A stretch of 64,000 bases of DNA, from contig NC_041019.1 of the NCBI RefSeq assembly GCF_004193775.1, positions 52,737,928-52,801,927 on the forward strand, written 5' to 3'. The notes below the pieces were generated by a model that had not been told where the DNA came from, made no database searches, and worked only from the letters and a program-made list of their open reading frames with translations. Positions 23,847 through 40,900 of this stretch are shown in pieces. The stretch comes from Glycine soja (lineage: Eukaryota > Streptophyta > Magnoliopsida > Fabales > Fabaceae). Made by a program: the position numbers and the translations under genes. Positions within the stretch are counted from its first letter, which is position 1; every line of letters begins with the position of its first letter.

Positions 23847-24182
23847 TCTATAACTATTAATAAAGGAAATACCACATTTGATGCACACATTTACAATTCC
23901 TAATTTATCCTTCAACTACTTTTAAAAACCGCTCACAATCACAAGTAGTTACTGTATAATAGCTTTTCAACATGACAATTATTATCTATAATCTATCACT
24001 ATTAATAAAGGCAATTATCTCATTGGGTGTACACATTTACTATTCCTAATTTACCCTTCAACTACTTTTAAAAGCCACTCACAATACAAGTAGTTACTGT
24101 CTAATAGCTTTTCAATACGACAGTTATTACAACTACATCAAACTAAAAAGCCAAAAGGCACGGTGTGCCTGTTTTCAACTAG
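23847..24182 (+). mobile_element. Small non-autonomous Helitron in the F-box 5' UTR intron
   Basis: It begins TCTATAACTATTAATAAAGG after an A. It ends with a 6-bp hairpin AGGCAC-GGT-GTGCCT (24156-24170), eight bases and CTAG (24179-24182) before a T. These are the usual plant Helitron ends, with insertion between A and T and no target duplication. The 5' part is doubled: a second TCTATAATCTATCAC start lies at 23985, and the 23847-23984 and 23985-24125 stretches align along their length. Confidence 0.7.
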
Positions 24183-24578
24183 TAATATTAATGGGGATGA
24201 TACAGAGATTGAAAAATCCAGGGGGTGAAAACCGTTAATCAAATAAAATGACACAATAAGAAAATGGTTGAATAGATTGCAACGGTGAGGGGTGAAAACC
24301 GTTATCAACCCAGCATAAAATCAAAACTACTTTTTTTTTTTATAAAGAAAAAACATGAAAATCAATTGAGTAATGGGTAATTCAAGCATTTTGGGGGTAA
24401 AATCGCTCGAAATCAACACTAAAAGGGGGAAATTTCGAAAAACAAAAATGAATAGACAAAGAGAAAGGAAATTAAGACGGAGAAATTTCTGTAGAAACAA
24501 GGAAAATTGAGGGTAGAGGGCAAAAGTGTGTGTGTGGTGAAGGAAAAGTGAATAAAGAAAGAAAAAAAAAAACTTCAC

Positions 24579-24690
24579 CTGTGATGAGTTGAAGAAGACG
24601 TGTCCGATGCAGAAGCTAAACCCTAGAAGTAGAAGGGAGAGAAGATTGAACAGATAGAGAGAGAATGGAAACCTTGTTGGTACGAAGGGA
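24579..24690 (-). other. F-box gene non-coding leader exon (inferred)
   Basis: Purine/pyrimidine-rich leader-like sequence on the minus strand ending in CATCACAG|GTGAAG at 24579/24578, a good donor. The matching acceptor TTCTGCAG lies at 23680-23673. The transcription start is probably near 24690. Confidence 0.5.
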
Positions 24691-28689
<3,999 letters not shown>

Positions 28690-28690
<1 letters not shown>

Positions 28691-29350
28691 AGCATAATAT
28701 ATACGCATGGAAATTTAGTAAAAGCAAGGTAAAAGATGAAGATGTTGGTTATCCAAATAATTGCATATGTATTCCCTTACCATGAGTATTAACTTATCTG
28801 CTTTGTTGAATATGCATCAAATTTCTAGAATGATCACAATAGGAATTTTCTAGAAGAAAAACTATGTTAGAGAAAATTATCGTTGAAATAGTTAGTCTAG
28901 AAAGTTCATCTATGAAATTCCTAGAAACTAAGACTACTAAAAATTTATATATGTAACTATGTAAGTGGTAGATAAATCTAGAGATTGTAACCGTAAGTGA
29001 TAGTTCTAGAATTATGAAAATGCTAAAATAGTCTAAAAAATTTGTAAATGTTTTCTTAGGCGGTGAAAGTCAGCCTATAAATAGGCAATGCGGCACTTAT
29101 GTAATAATCTACGTGAGAAATCAGAAATCAATACTAACACTCTACCTTTCTCCATATATAAGAGCTACACAGCCTTCTTTCTACTACTACTTGTCCTCTA
29201 AAGTTTCTAACCTCCTTAAATCTCACGCCAATAACCATTCAACAATCAACCATTTTACTTTTACCCTAAAATACTAACATAGTTTAATACCTACCTAGAA
29301 ATTCAGCTTTTCCAATTAAATTTGCTAATGGGGCTTGAATTGATGCAAAT
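28690..29350 (-). pseudogene. Truncated copy of the R gene 3' end, split by an insertion
   Basis: 28690-28795 and 29287-29350 together match 29625-29815, the 3' flank and last codons of the large R gene. The inner part reads, on the minus strand, LHQFKP then QI and stop, like the true terminus DLHQFKPLEQI. The block at about 28796-29286 is an insertion absent from the other copy. The duplication is therefore a short tail fragment, not a gene. Confidence 0.75.
28865..29279 (+). mobile_element. LTR-like insertion, 415 bp
   Basis: It starts TGTTAG and ends CTAACA. It has a TATA box (CCTATAAATAGG near 29079-29090) followed by a leader-like sequence, which looks like a solo copia LTR on the + strand. 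However, the flanks extend the ends to a perfect 11-bp inverted repeat (AACTATGTTAG / CTAACATAGTT), and I see no direct target duplication. A DNA element with such ends is the alternative. Several TTCTAGAA motifs lie in and just left of it. Confidence 0.55.
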
Positions 29351-29771
29351 ACAACTAAGACTTTAATGTCTATGCATTAATAGTATAAAATAAATTTACA
29401 CTGTCATCTAATTATAAATCACTACTTGAATTATATTAAGATGATTATTTTAATAGTCAACAAACTTTCATACATGATAGGTTATGATTAGATGATTGTG
29501 TAAATTTTTTTAAATAATTAGTGTATAATTTTTTTTCTCACACAATTAATCTTTGTTCTTAAAAATTGCCTTAGGCAAAAAACACATGCAATGTGATGGC
29601 AAGAACTAAGGGGCAAGGTAAATACAGAGTGTATATATATGCATGGAAATTTAGCAAAAAACATGGTAAAATATGAATATGTTGGTTAGCCAAATAAGCG
29701 CATATGTATTCCCTTAACCATGAGTATTAACTATGCTAGTTGATACCTACCTAAAACTTCTGCTCTTCCAA

Positions 29772-31987
29772 TTAAATTTGCTCAAGAGGCTTGAATTGAT
29801 GCAAATCAGGTACATAAGAATATTTCATTTGAGGGCATTCCATTAAAGTCACTTGATCCAAGGATGGGAATTTCAACTTGTACTTCCCTGAGTAAATTCC
29901 TACTATGCTTGGTAAAGATTCCAGAGACAAAACACGGAGCTGCTCAAATGTTATCTCTTCATCATTGGATTCATGATCTCCCTCTTTGGACACTATTTCC
30001 TGTATTGCTTGGCAATCCCGTATGGACATATGCTTCAGTTGACCTAGCCTTTTGGCTGTTGAGGATGTGAACAAATATACCAATCCATGGCATTCTTCAA
30101 CATTCAATGAGGTAAGATTTGAAAAAGACACGGTTGACGGCACCAAAATTTTCATGCTAGGGCAAGAAAACACTTCCAATGTTTCTAGTGTTTTAAGTAA
30201 GGGTTCCACCCATGAGTGTTCTAATCCTATGGAATTCAGCTGTTGGAGACTCTTCAAGTGTAATTTTTTCAGCTTTGAAAGGACTTTGGTATAATTGGTG
30301 CTAGGCATCTGACAGGAGAATATTTCATTGAAGGAACTACAGAACACTTCAAGATTTTCAATGCTGGATATCTCTTCAAGTAATCCACTGGAGAATATAT
30401 TTGACTCATCATCCTCATGGTAGCACATCAATTTGAGAACTTTTAAATGTTGCAGGAGATGTGCCGCATTTGCAACAAATTGTCCTTGTCCAATCATATT
30501 GTCTTTGCAAGTATTTGCTTGATGCTCCAAGCTAGGCATGACCTAAGAAAATCAGAAGCAGCAAAGGGTACAAAATGAAAAATACAAGAAAAAGGTCATT
30601 AAGAGAGAAATAGGAGAAAAAAAAGAAGCAAAATAGGAGTTATGAAAGCAGTACAATTTGAGAAATTTTTCTTGCCTGAAACTGTCCTTGCAAAATTCCT
30701 ATGGCATCTTCCTTTTTGAGTGATAGTTGCACCAAGTTTGGAAAAACCTGGGAATTTAATTGTTGGAAACAAAATATAGGATTTGTAATGAGATCTAACT
30801 CAATTTACTATGAACGGTAGTTTTGAATGTATTAAAAAAGGAAAAATATTTGATTAAATTCACACTTTCAATTTCAATTAATTATGAAAATGCTAGCAAT
30901 ACACTATTTGACCCTATGTTTTAAACAATCCATGTTTTGGAATGATGAAGAGAGATTACTTTTAATAAGCTCAGTAGCTTCTTTTTGTATTCTCATTTTT
31001 CTTTTTATTTGAAGAATGTGAACAATACACTCTTATAGATGTTTTTTAACATTATTATACTATTTGTATTTTTTTTAATGCTCGTTCCATAAATTGAAAG
31101 TGAATCTTAATTATTTAAGACCAGCATGGGATGCCAAAAAGTTTGTGACTAGCAATTTCTTTAATAATTGATGCATATTGAGACATGCAAGCATAATATG
31201 AAAACTAGAGAGGAAATCTTTTTGGCACCTTTTCAACTGAGAAAACGGCTTGCTGATCAATTGAAGTACAAAGTGGGTACTCTATATCTGCAACTTCACC
31301 ACTCTGATGCTCAGTTGTAAACAATTTCAACTTGTCACAATGATATACATCTAGTTGTGTTAGCATTGGCCATTCTAGCAAGTGTTTTCCATTGTAGAAA
31401 TACTTCAGCTCTGGTAATTCCCATAATGTTAATGTGGTCAGACAATGGAAATTGAACTGTTTAGTTTCTCCCTTCATGACTGCTTCATTTTCTACAAAAA
31501 TTTCTTCCAGTGTTGCACAAGATCTCACATCAAGCATAGCAAGATGACTGGCCACTGATGTTGGAAACAAACTTTTGAGACTTTGACAGTTAGAAATGCA
31601 CACTTCTTGAAATTCTTGAAAGCTAAGAATTTCATCAGGATTCAGATTCCAGATATGCTCCAGATTTGGCAACTGATTCAGAATCAGTTTCTTCAAAGGA
31701 AGAGAAATCTGAGATGCTGGTTTCATATCTGCCTCTGTACCTTCCATATCAAATATTGCCTTAACAGATTGGCAGTTGCTTACCTCGATCTCTTTCAAGT
31801 TACATAGAAATCGAAGTAAATAAAAAGGAATCACATTGGATAAAGATTCACATTCCACCACAATTAAAGATTTCAAACTGTTGAAACAATTGTTACTTGG
31901 GATTGGAACTACACCAAGCCATATCTCTTCTAGGTGATGGTGATCACCGAATTTCAAATTCTCTATATCGCTTGCAGACTTTTCCAC
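29772..31987 (-). CDS. R gene exons 11-13: LRR module 5 and C-terminus
   Basis: Exon 11 (31987-31229, 253 aa, A-type) runs VEKSASDIENLKFGDHHHL to FSVEK. Exon 12 (30747-30676) has 24 codons, VFPNLVQLSLKKEDAIGILQ then GQFQ. Exon 13 (30542-29772) adds 256 residues from VMPSLEHQANTCKDN to HQFKPLEQI and a TAA stop. Exons 12 and 13 together take the place of a B exon (280 aa). Intron 12 (133 bp) has donor CAG|GCAAGA, a GC-AG intron. Exon 12 resembles the start of exon 13 and may be skipped without changing the frame. Confidence 0.8.
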
Positions 31988-34900
31988 CTGTACGTGCAAA
32001 ACAATTATTTTGTGAAAGGGTTTGTAATATTCTTATTTGAAACAAAAAATTCACTTATAACATATTATGATAAAATGAATGCATATGTACAACAAACTAT
32101 GAAGTTGTTAAAATCTACTCCCTTTCCATTTTACACTAAACCAATATTTCCATTTTAATAATTGTTGAACTGAAGTGTAGAATTCATTTTAACATTCTGA
32201 GCACCCATTTATAGTATACCAACATGTTCAGGATGTATATAGATGTAATACAAAATCACTTGTCTTCACCTTACAACTTTTTGGGTTGACTTGTATTCAG
32301 CTATCATGAGAGATGCCTCATGCCTATATTACACTCTTTAATTTTCTTCTTATTTGAAAATATATACTTCTTTTAAGGATGAATATTTATGGTAGTTGAG
32401 TCCATTTTAATGTAAATGAGCTTTTTGAAAGATTTTATTTCTTTATGTCATAGTGATCCTCACTATAATTAACAATTTGAAACCTCAGCTCTACTATGAA
32501 TTTCGTGACCATAGAAGATGAAATTTCAATGACAGTAATATAAATGTTTAAAGCTCCATCGTACCTTTTAATAATCCTTCCCATACCCTAAATAAAATAA
32601 TCCTCACAATTAATAATTAATAAAAAGTATTGAATATTTTCATGTTCTGTAGATATTTAATGAATTTATTTTCTTTAAAAGTAAATTTATATTCCTTTCT
32701 CTCTTAAAAGATAGGGCTATTAAACTATCCTTCCTTCTTGTATTGAGATATAGAATTTAGTTCATTTATCGTAACAATCTTAAAGTAAATTACACTCTTT
32801 TTTTTTACTAAAAAAAGTACATTAACGACACTCTGCTCTTCTTTCTTAAGAGATGATAATTATACATTATCCTTCTTTCTTATGCTAAAATGTATAATAA
32901 ATTACACATTTTTTTTTGAGATGCGAGTATTACATTGCCATTCTTCTTATGTTAAAATACAGAATGTATTATCTTTATAATCTTCTAATTTTTTTTTAAA
33001 AATTGTTTTCAATTTCTATTTTTTTAACTGGTTTTAGTTGCTTAACTTTTTGTCTTATTTTGAATCTTTAGTTCTAACTTTATTTGAATATATTTTTAAA
33101 AATTATCAATAATCAATAATAAAAATATATTATAATATAGATTATTTATCATAAACTAAAAATATAATTTTTATGTATAAAATATTTTTTTTATAAATTT
33201 TAATTATAATATAATTTTATATATAATAAATTATTATTTTAATTATATAAAAAAATATTTATAGTTGTATAATGCAGGTGTTAGAATACTAATTTACTTA
33301 TAATAAGTAAATATCAATTGAATTTGGATAATGAATTCCTTACCTGTTGGTGAAACAACATCTTGATTGTGGAGTTGAGATCATGGTGGAATGTTAAATC
33401 AGAATCCTCCCTTGAAGTTTTAATCCCCTCAAACATTGGCGCATTTACGAATCCTTCAGAGAAAGTATTCATATTGGGGCATTCAGCTATGGTGGCTTCT
33501 TCCAAACATGAGAATTGCAAGGTGCCATCCCCTGAATAAAACCTTACTAGCCTTCCTAAGGACTCCAACCTTAATTTTGTGAGCCGTCCAAATATCATCT
33601 CTTCAGAAGCATCGCTTTCATCTTCTTTTCTTACTATTTCTTTTATTGATTCACATTTTTCTATATATAGGATCTTAAGTTGCACCAAACTTTTGGCAGT
33701 TGAAGATGTGAATAAATACTCCATCCTTTCACACTCACTCACTTGCAACTCTTTGAGACTGCTGAAAGATACTGCACAAGACACTACTTTCTCTAACCGA
33801 GAGCATTTGCGAATTTCTAATGTTTCAAGCTTTGCAGAGTATGGCTTTACCCATGGGTGCTCCAACCCTATCGACTCCAACTCTTTTAGTTTAAATAAGT
33901 ATAATTCATTCAATCGTGCAAGTATTCTGTGATGAACTTGGAGCTTTTGAGAGGGAAATATCTCCTTGAGACCATAGCATCTTTGCACTCGAAGACATTC
34001 TACACTGGGTACCTTGTGAAGGAAATCAAAAGGCAAAGTATCTTTCTTATTCTCATAATCATCAAAGGACAGATCAAGAATATTTAATTTGCAAAGGAAG
34101 TCGTGAGGCAAATGTGCATCCCTCAACAAGATAATGTTTTCTTCATTGAGTGTCAATTCCTTCAGTTTGGGATCAACCTTTCAATTATTCAAAAGAAAAT
34201 GCATGGTGGCAGTTAGAACTCAGAAGAAGGAAAATATATATAATGAAAAGAAAACAAAAAAGGTTAAAGTGATAATGCTTTAATTTGTCACCTTTTCAAC
34301 CATGAAAAGAGGTTGCTCTATAACTGCTTCTTTGCGACTATTATGAAATTCTGATGTGAATAGCTTCAACTTAGGACAGTAGGACACATCCAAGCATTTT
34401 AATACGGGGCATTCCAGATGGTGTTTTCCAGGATAAAAGCAACTAAGCAGTGACAGCTTATAAAGAAACAACTTCCACAAACAAGGGAATTCAAATATTT
34501 CAGTTGTTCCATGTTCCATTGCATCTTCCTTTCCAACAATTTCTACCAACTTTTCACACCTCTCCACAATAAGTCTCTTAAGTTTCACAAAATTTCTGGC
34601 AAGGGACAAAGGGAACAGTGTTGCCAAGCTTCTACATTTAGTAACAAACACTAGTTGCAAATTGGGAAAGCTGAGAATTCCTCGGGGGGTTTTGTTCCAT
34701 ACACATTTCAAATTTGACAAGTCTTTTAAAATAAGCTTTTTCAATGGAAGGACCATTCCCTTGGTGTTGGCATCAGTGTCATCTATGTCAAATATTACCT
34801 GCGCTGCATCGGAGCTATGTACATTCAATTCTTCTAAGGTCTTCAAGTAAGGAAGTACATGAGATGGAATTACAATCTCTCTTTTAATCGCTCCATCAAA

Positions 34901-37900
34901 TTCTAATTTCTTTAAACCGCCAAAGAAATTCTTCAGAAAAGCAGGTTTGCCGTGCCTAACACCCGTTGTCTCAAGGTAATCGACAAGGATCATATGCTTT
35001 GAATATTCAAAAAATACCTTCAAAGCCATAGAAACTCAACGTCAGATACTTGACAAGTCTCATGTGTACCTCTTGGATTTACATTTGATTGTAGAAAACT
35101 ATATATGCATGTGCCTCCTTAATTGAGATATCTATTATTATCTCTTGTTAATTTCAAATTCTCATTTTTGTTTTCTAATTAAATTATGCGCTTTATTTTG
35201 ATATATTGTTTTTGTACCAGTCTAATAGAAATCAGTTTATACATGTAGCATGTTTTAATATTTGTGCTAGAGGAGTTATTTATGCCATTTTTGGTTAGAA
35301 TCCCAAAAATATTATTATTATAATTCATAATTTTATTCATTATTTTTAGAATGATTCCAATGGTCTAAAATGTACAAAGAGCATAATAGGAATAAAATAG
35401 TGGCTAAAAGGTTTTGACCCATATGGCTCAAGAATGAAAAAAATAAAATGATAATGAATTGAAAAGATCAGGAGAAAAGAGCTTTTTCAGCTCATGAAAA
35501 ATACATAAGGGTATGGATATTCAACTAATATTTTGGACTAATATGCGCAATCAGTATGAAAAGGTAGAATAAAATTAAAGAATAGAAATAAAAGAAGAAA
35601 AAAAAGCCTAAAAGATTTGTTAAGTTGGTAATTGCTATTTTCACTCCCTTTTATATTAATCCACTTTCTTTCTCATTTTTTATACTGAAACTACCCATTA
35701 AACACACTATCTCATCTCTCTCTTCTATTTCTTCTCGGAAAAAGAAAAAAGACACTCCATCTCAAACTACCTTATAAAACACACTCTCATTTTCTCTTTC
35801 TTCCCCAATTTAAATCTTTTTCGAAAAAATACACACTTCTACATTTCGAAAACCACTCTCCTCCCACACCACTCAACCTCCTGACAATTTGTTCCAACCA
35901 AAAACACATTGTGATACTATTAGTGTGATTAGAGCATAGAATTCGATCTATTGTTTTTACGTCGCACAACAAAGGTGCACCCAAAACGTTTTATAAGGTA
36001 ATGTTATAAGGTGATTACCATTATATAATTTTATTGAAGGATTCTCTTACTCTTAGTTTGAGTGGATCAATAGTTTTAGATTTTGTCTTTGAAAGATTGA
36101 TGGCTGACTCAAGGTGGATGAGCGTTGAAAATATACAAGGGAACGACTGAAAGAATAAAATGCAAGGTCTACTACAAGGCTTTATGATACATTTTAAAGC
36201 TAAAATCATTCTCGTACGGGCACTAAGTTGGGGTCTAGCTAGTTTATTTCTTACAAAAGATTTGTGTTTCTTTATGTTTTATATTTTGGTTTTTGTCTAT
36301 TTTATTAATATATGCATAGGAGTATAAGTGAAGTAAAGTTGCACATTGAATAAAAGTGAAAAACTTGAGAAAATGACATTTTTTATGGTGTCTTTTTTTT
36401 TCCCTCTTAATAATATCATATCAAAAAATTATAACAAGATGAAGCGTCAAACAACTAAAAATAAATAAGGTTGAGATACATTCATGCTTTACTGAAATAT
36501 CCTATAAAAAAAATTCAGGACGACAAAAAATGGTTGAGTTGGAGTTGTTTTATTATTGGCATGTACGTGCATGAAAAAAATTATTAGATACAAACAAAAA
36601 GTTCACTAATCTATTAGTGACTAAAAATGGTATCAAGACTTAAAAATAAAATTTTTATTTTATAGTAAAAATAAAATTGTTATAAAAAAATAAATACAAA
36701 ATTTATTAATTTATCAGGAATCTAAAACATATTTTATCCTCTATTTTATTATAAATCTTTCACTCATGTTAGATTCATTCATTTATGATAAAGTTATATT
36801 TATTGTTTTATACACTTGAACACTAATTTTCTACTAGATTAATCCTATAAATCACTACAAAATAAAGTATTGGAGTATACAAAGCGGTAAAGGTAGCTTT
36901 GCTCTGAATGGATATAAACTAAGTGGAGGGTTTATAATAACAGAATTGTGAAACAAAAGAGAGAAGGCAGCTACAATATTGGAGGAAGAAACTAAATTTC
37001 TATTAGATTAAACGAAAACAAAAAGAGAGCATTTATATTTCTTGCTTTTAGCCTATGTAATAAGTAAAAAATGGAACCTATAATAAGAAAATTGTGGATA
37101 TGTTTTTCTCGCAATAGCCATTGTAATAATGAAAATGTACTTGAAATTTAATATACGAGATATATTATTAATTAAAATCATTCATGTGCCTTTACGTAAC
37201 ATCTTAATCTTGTGACATTAATTATTGGTTCATGATATATATTGTCCGTATTAGAGTCTAAAGGTCGTAGATGGATTGTATTATCCACGTTTCAAACCAA
37301 TTAATCAAAGGGATGCAAAGGCAAGTTAGAGATGTAATATAAAACCACATGTATGTCTTAATCCATAACAAATAAACTTTTGAGATATTAATTTATGACA
37401 CACAACCTATTAGTAAAAAATTGAACAAGTATTGGTAAAAGCTAACAAAGATATCATGATATATTTTTAGAGTAATGTATGCCGTAAGAAATATTTTAGA
37501 GTAAATTACCTTCTTCAATTCTAGAGAAGCTTAAATTATATTTACTTTCCCTCTTATTTTAAAATATGCATTCTCCTTCCTTGAAGGATAAATAAGTATT
37601 ATATTTGAGTCTATATCATGTAAATGACTTTATTTTTTTTAAATAATAATTCTCTTGCAGTGATCCTCACAATAATTTACAAATATCGAGCATATGATAT
37701 GAATTTTGTGACTTTAATTAGAAGATGAAATTTTAAAAAAATTAAAAATATATTTTTTGGTTTTTAATTTAGAGACAATCCTATTTAAAACCAAGTTAGA
37801 TAGCAAATGTGGACATATTTTAGCCGTAATTTGAAACAAATATAATTAATTTATTACATTGTAAAAGATTAACCCTTTTTATTAGACCTAATCCATTGTT

Positions 37901-40900
37901 GATAATATAGATATTTAAATCTTCATTCTACTTTATAAAAAAACTATCATCAACAATAAATAAGATTTTTAAAATTAGTTGGTGACGACATTAAAAGTTA
38001 TAAAAAAAGATAATACATGATTGGGAAGCACATTAACTCATATTTGTTCATAGTTATTAAAATATTGTCTACATTTACCTAAAGTGTAACTTAAGGGAGT
38101 AAAGTGTATATTTTAAAATAAAGGTATGGTTAGCTTAGAATATTTGAAAAATGTTTTGTTGGAAATCATATCAAAACACATTTTAAAATCATAGGAAAGT
38201 GTATTTTTTTCATTCCAATAAAACTTTTTCTTTCTTTACTTCTTTATTCAATACCTTGGCTAGCATTTATCTTAAAATACTAGATAAGAGAAATACTACT
38301 CTAGAATCAATTTGTGGCTTCCAAATTAAATTTATGGCCAATGCTAATTAATGCCCTAAGGGTACCCGTTAAAGAATTTAAAATATAATTTTTTAATTAA
38401 TAAGTATTATTAATATTTCAAAACAATAGTCCTTTACCTTTTAAAGCTACTTTCCAACAATACTCCAGTATATAACTAAGAGAATAAATTAATACTTGCG
38501 TTAATCGTAAAAATAAGTTGGATGGGTAGTAGGATAATTTATGACAGGAGTGGTTGGCATACAAATGGTATTTTTGTCAAAATTTATATTAATTAAATAT
38601 TTCCCAAAAGACTATTATTTTATATAATAGAGTAATCAGGTACATCCCTATTATAAATTCAAAGCAATTTCAAAAAGTAAAAAATAAAAAATTCTATTTT
38701 AAAATTTTGGCTAAACTATGTTTTTAATCCTAAATAAATACTCAAATTTTATGTTTAATTCTACATAAAAAAATTTTATTTAGTCCTTAATAAAATAAAA
38801 AATTTATTTTTGGTCATTGATATTTTTTAGTATTTTATAAATTAACAAATTTTTAGTCAGTTCGATAATAAATTGTTTGTATTTGTTATTAGTCTTTTTT
38901 TTTAAAGAAAACGATATCAAAATGGAAAAAATTATAAATAAGAAACATAAAATTAACTAATTTATTAGTAACTATAAAAAATGTCAAGAATCACTAACAA
39001 AATTTTTGTTTTATTAGATGATAAATACAAAAAAAAATTATTAGAAAACAAACAGAAAACTAAATATTTATTAAAAATTATAAACATATTTTAACCTAAA
39101 TTTTGTAATCAACAACAGACATTGGTTAATTAGCATGACCCTATACTTAGATATAACTAAATAAGAATTGAATTTGGATAATGAATTGCTTACCTGTTGG
39201 TGAAACAAGGTCTGGATTGTGGTGTTGAGATCATGGTGGGAGGTTAAGTGATCAGTATCATCTGTTGAAGTTTTAATCCCCTCTAATAATGGCGCATCTA
39301 TAATTCCTTCTGAGAATGTTTTCATATTCTGGCATTCAGCAATCGTGGCTTCTTCCAAACACTTGAAATGCAAAGTGGCATTCCCTGAATAAAACCTTAC
39401 TAGCCTTGGTAATGAATCCAACATTATTCTTCTGAGGCCTCCAAATATGATCTCATCAGAACCATCTTCTTCTTCTTTTTTTACTATTTCCTTCATTGCA
39501 AAACATTCTCGTATAGATAGGCTCTCAAGTTGCATCAAACTTTTGGCAGTTGAGCATTTCAATAAATACTCCATCCTATTACAGTACGTCACTTCCAACT
39601 TTTTCAGATTGATGAAAGACACTGCACAGCTCACTAGTTTTTCTAACTGAGGGCACCTCCAAAGCATTAATAATTGAAGTTTTTGAGAGTATGGCTTACC
39701 CCATGGGTGCTCTAACCCTATCGACTCCAGCTCTCCAAGATCTAACAGGATTAATTGTTTCAATCCGGGAAGTGAAGGGTCATGAACTTGGAGTTTCTGA
39801 GAGGGAAATATCTCCTTCAGACCATAGCAACTTAGAACAAAAAGATGTTCTAAGCTGGGTACCTTCTGAAGGAAATCAAAAGGCAAAGTGTCTTTCTTAT
39901 TGTCATCATTCTCAAAGGATAGATGAAGAGATCTTAATTTGAAAAGGAGGTCTTGTGGCAAATGTCCATCGCTCAACAACATAATGTTTTCCTCATTGAG
40001 TGTCAATTCCTTCAGATTGATTGCAATCTAGCAAGGCCAAACAAATTAAAAAGAAAATGCAAGGTGGTAATTAGAAGGAGGAAAATATAATATGAAATTA
40101 AAGAAAAAAGAAGCACAAAAAGTATAACTGATAATGTTTTGTCACCTTTTCAACCGAGAACAGAGGTTGTTGTTGTAGTTGGCTAATTGGAGCCTCTATA
40201 ACTGCTTGTTTGGGACTATCTCGAAATTCTGATGTGAATAGCTTCAACTTAGGACAATAGGACACACGCAAGCTTGTTAAGAAGGGGCATTCCAGATGGT
40301 GTTTTCCAGGATAAAAGCAACTAAGCAGTGACAGCTTACAAAGAAGCAACTTCCACAAAGAAGGGAATTCAAACATAACAGTTGTTGCATGTTCCGTCAC
40401 ATCTTCCTTTCCAACAATTTCTACCAACTTTTGACAGATAAATATTTGAAGGGTCTTAAGCTTCCCAAGATTTCGGGCAAGGGACAAAGGGAACAATGTT
40501 GCCAGGCTTCTACATTCAGTAACATCCACATCTTGCAAATTGGAAAAGCTGAGAATTCCTTGGGGGGTTTTATTCCATACACATTTCAAATTAGGCAAGC
40601 GTTTTAGAGTAAGATTTTTCAATGGAAGGACCATTCCCTTGGGGTTGGCATCAGTGTCATCTATGTCAAATATTACCTGCGCTGCATCGGAGCTATGTAC
40701 ATTCAATTCTTCTAAGGTCTTCAAGTAAGGAAGTACATGAGATGGAATTACAATCTCTCTTTTAATGGCTCCATCAAATTCTAATTTCTTTAAACTGCCA
40801 AAGATATTCTTCAGAAAAGCAGGCTTGCCGTGCCTAACACCCGTTGCCTCAAGGTAATCGAGAAGGATCATATGCTTTGAATATTCAAAAAATACCTTCA

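Noticed and set aside
33314..35029. Separate small LRR genes at each LRR frame (for example 33314-34156 and 34280-35029)
   Set aside because: Every frame is bounded by phase-0 splice sites, has no NB domain, promoter or stop at its end, and fits one exon chain, so they are exons of one gene.
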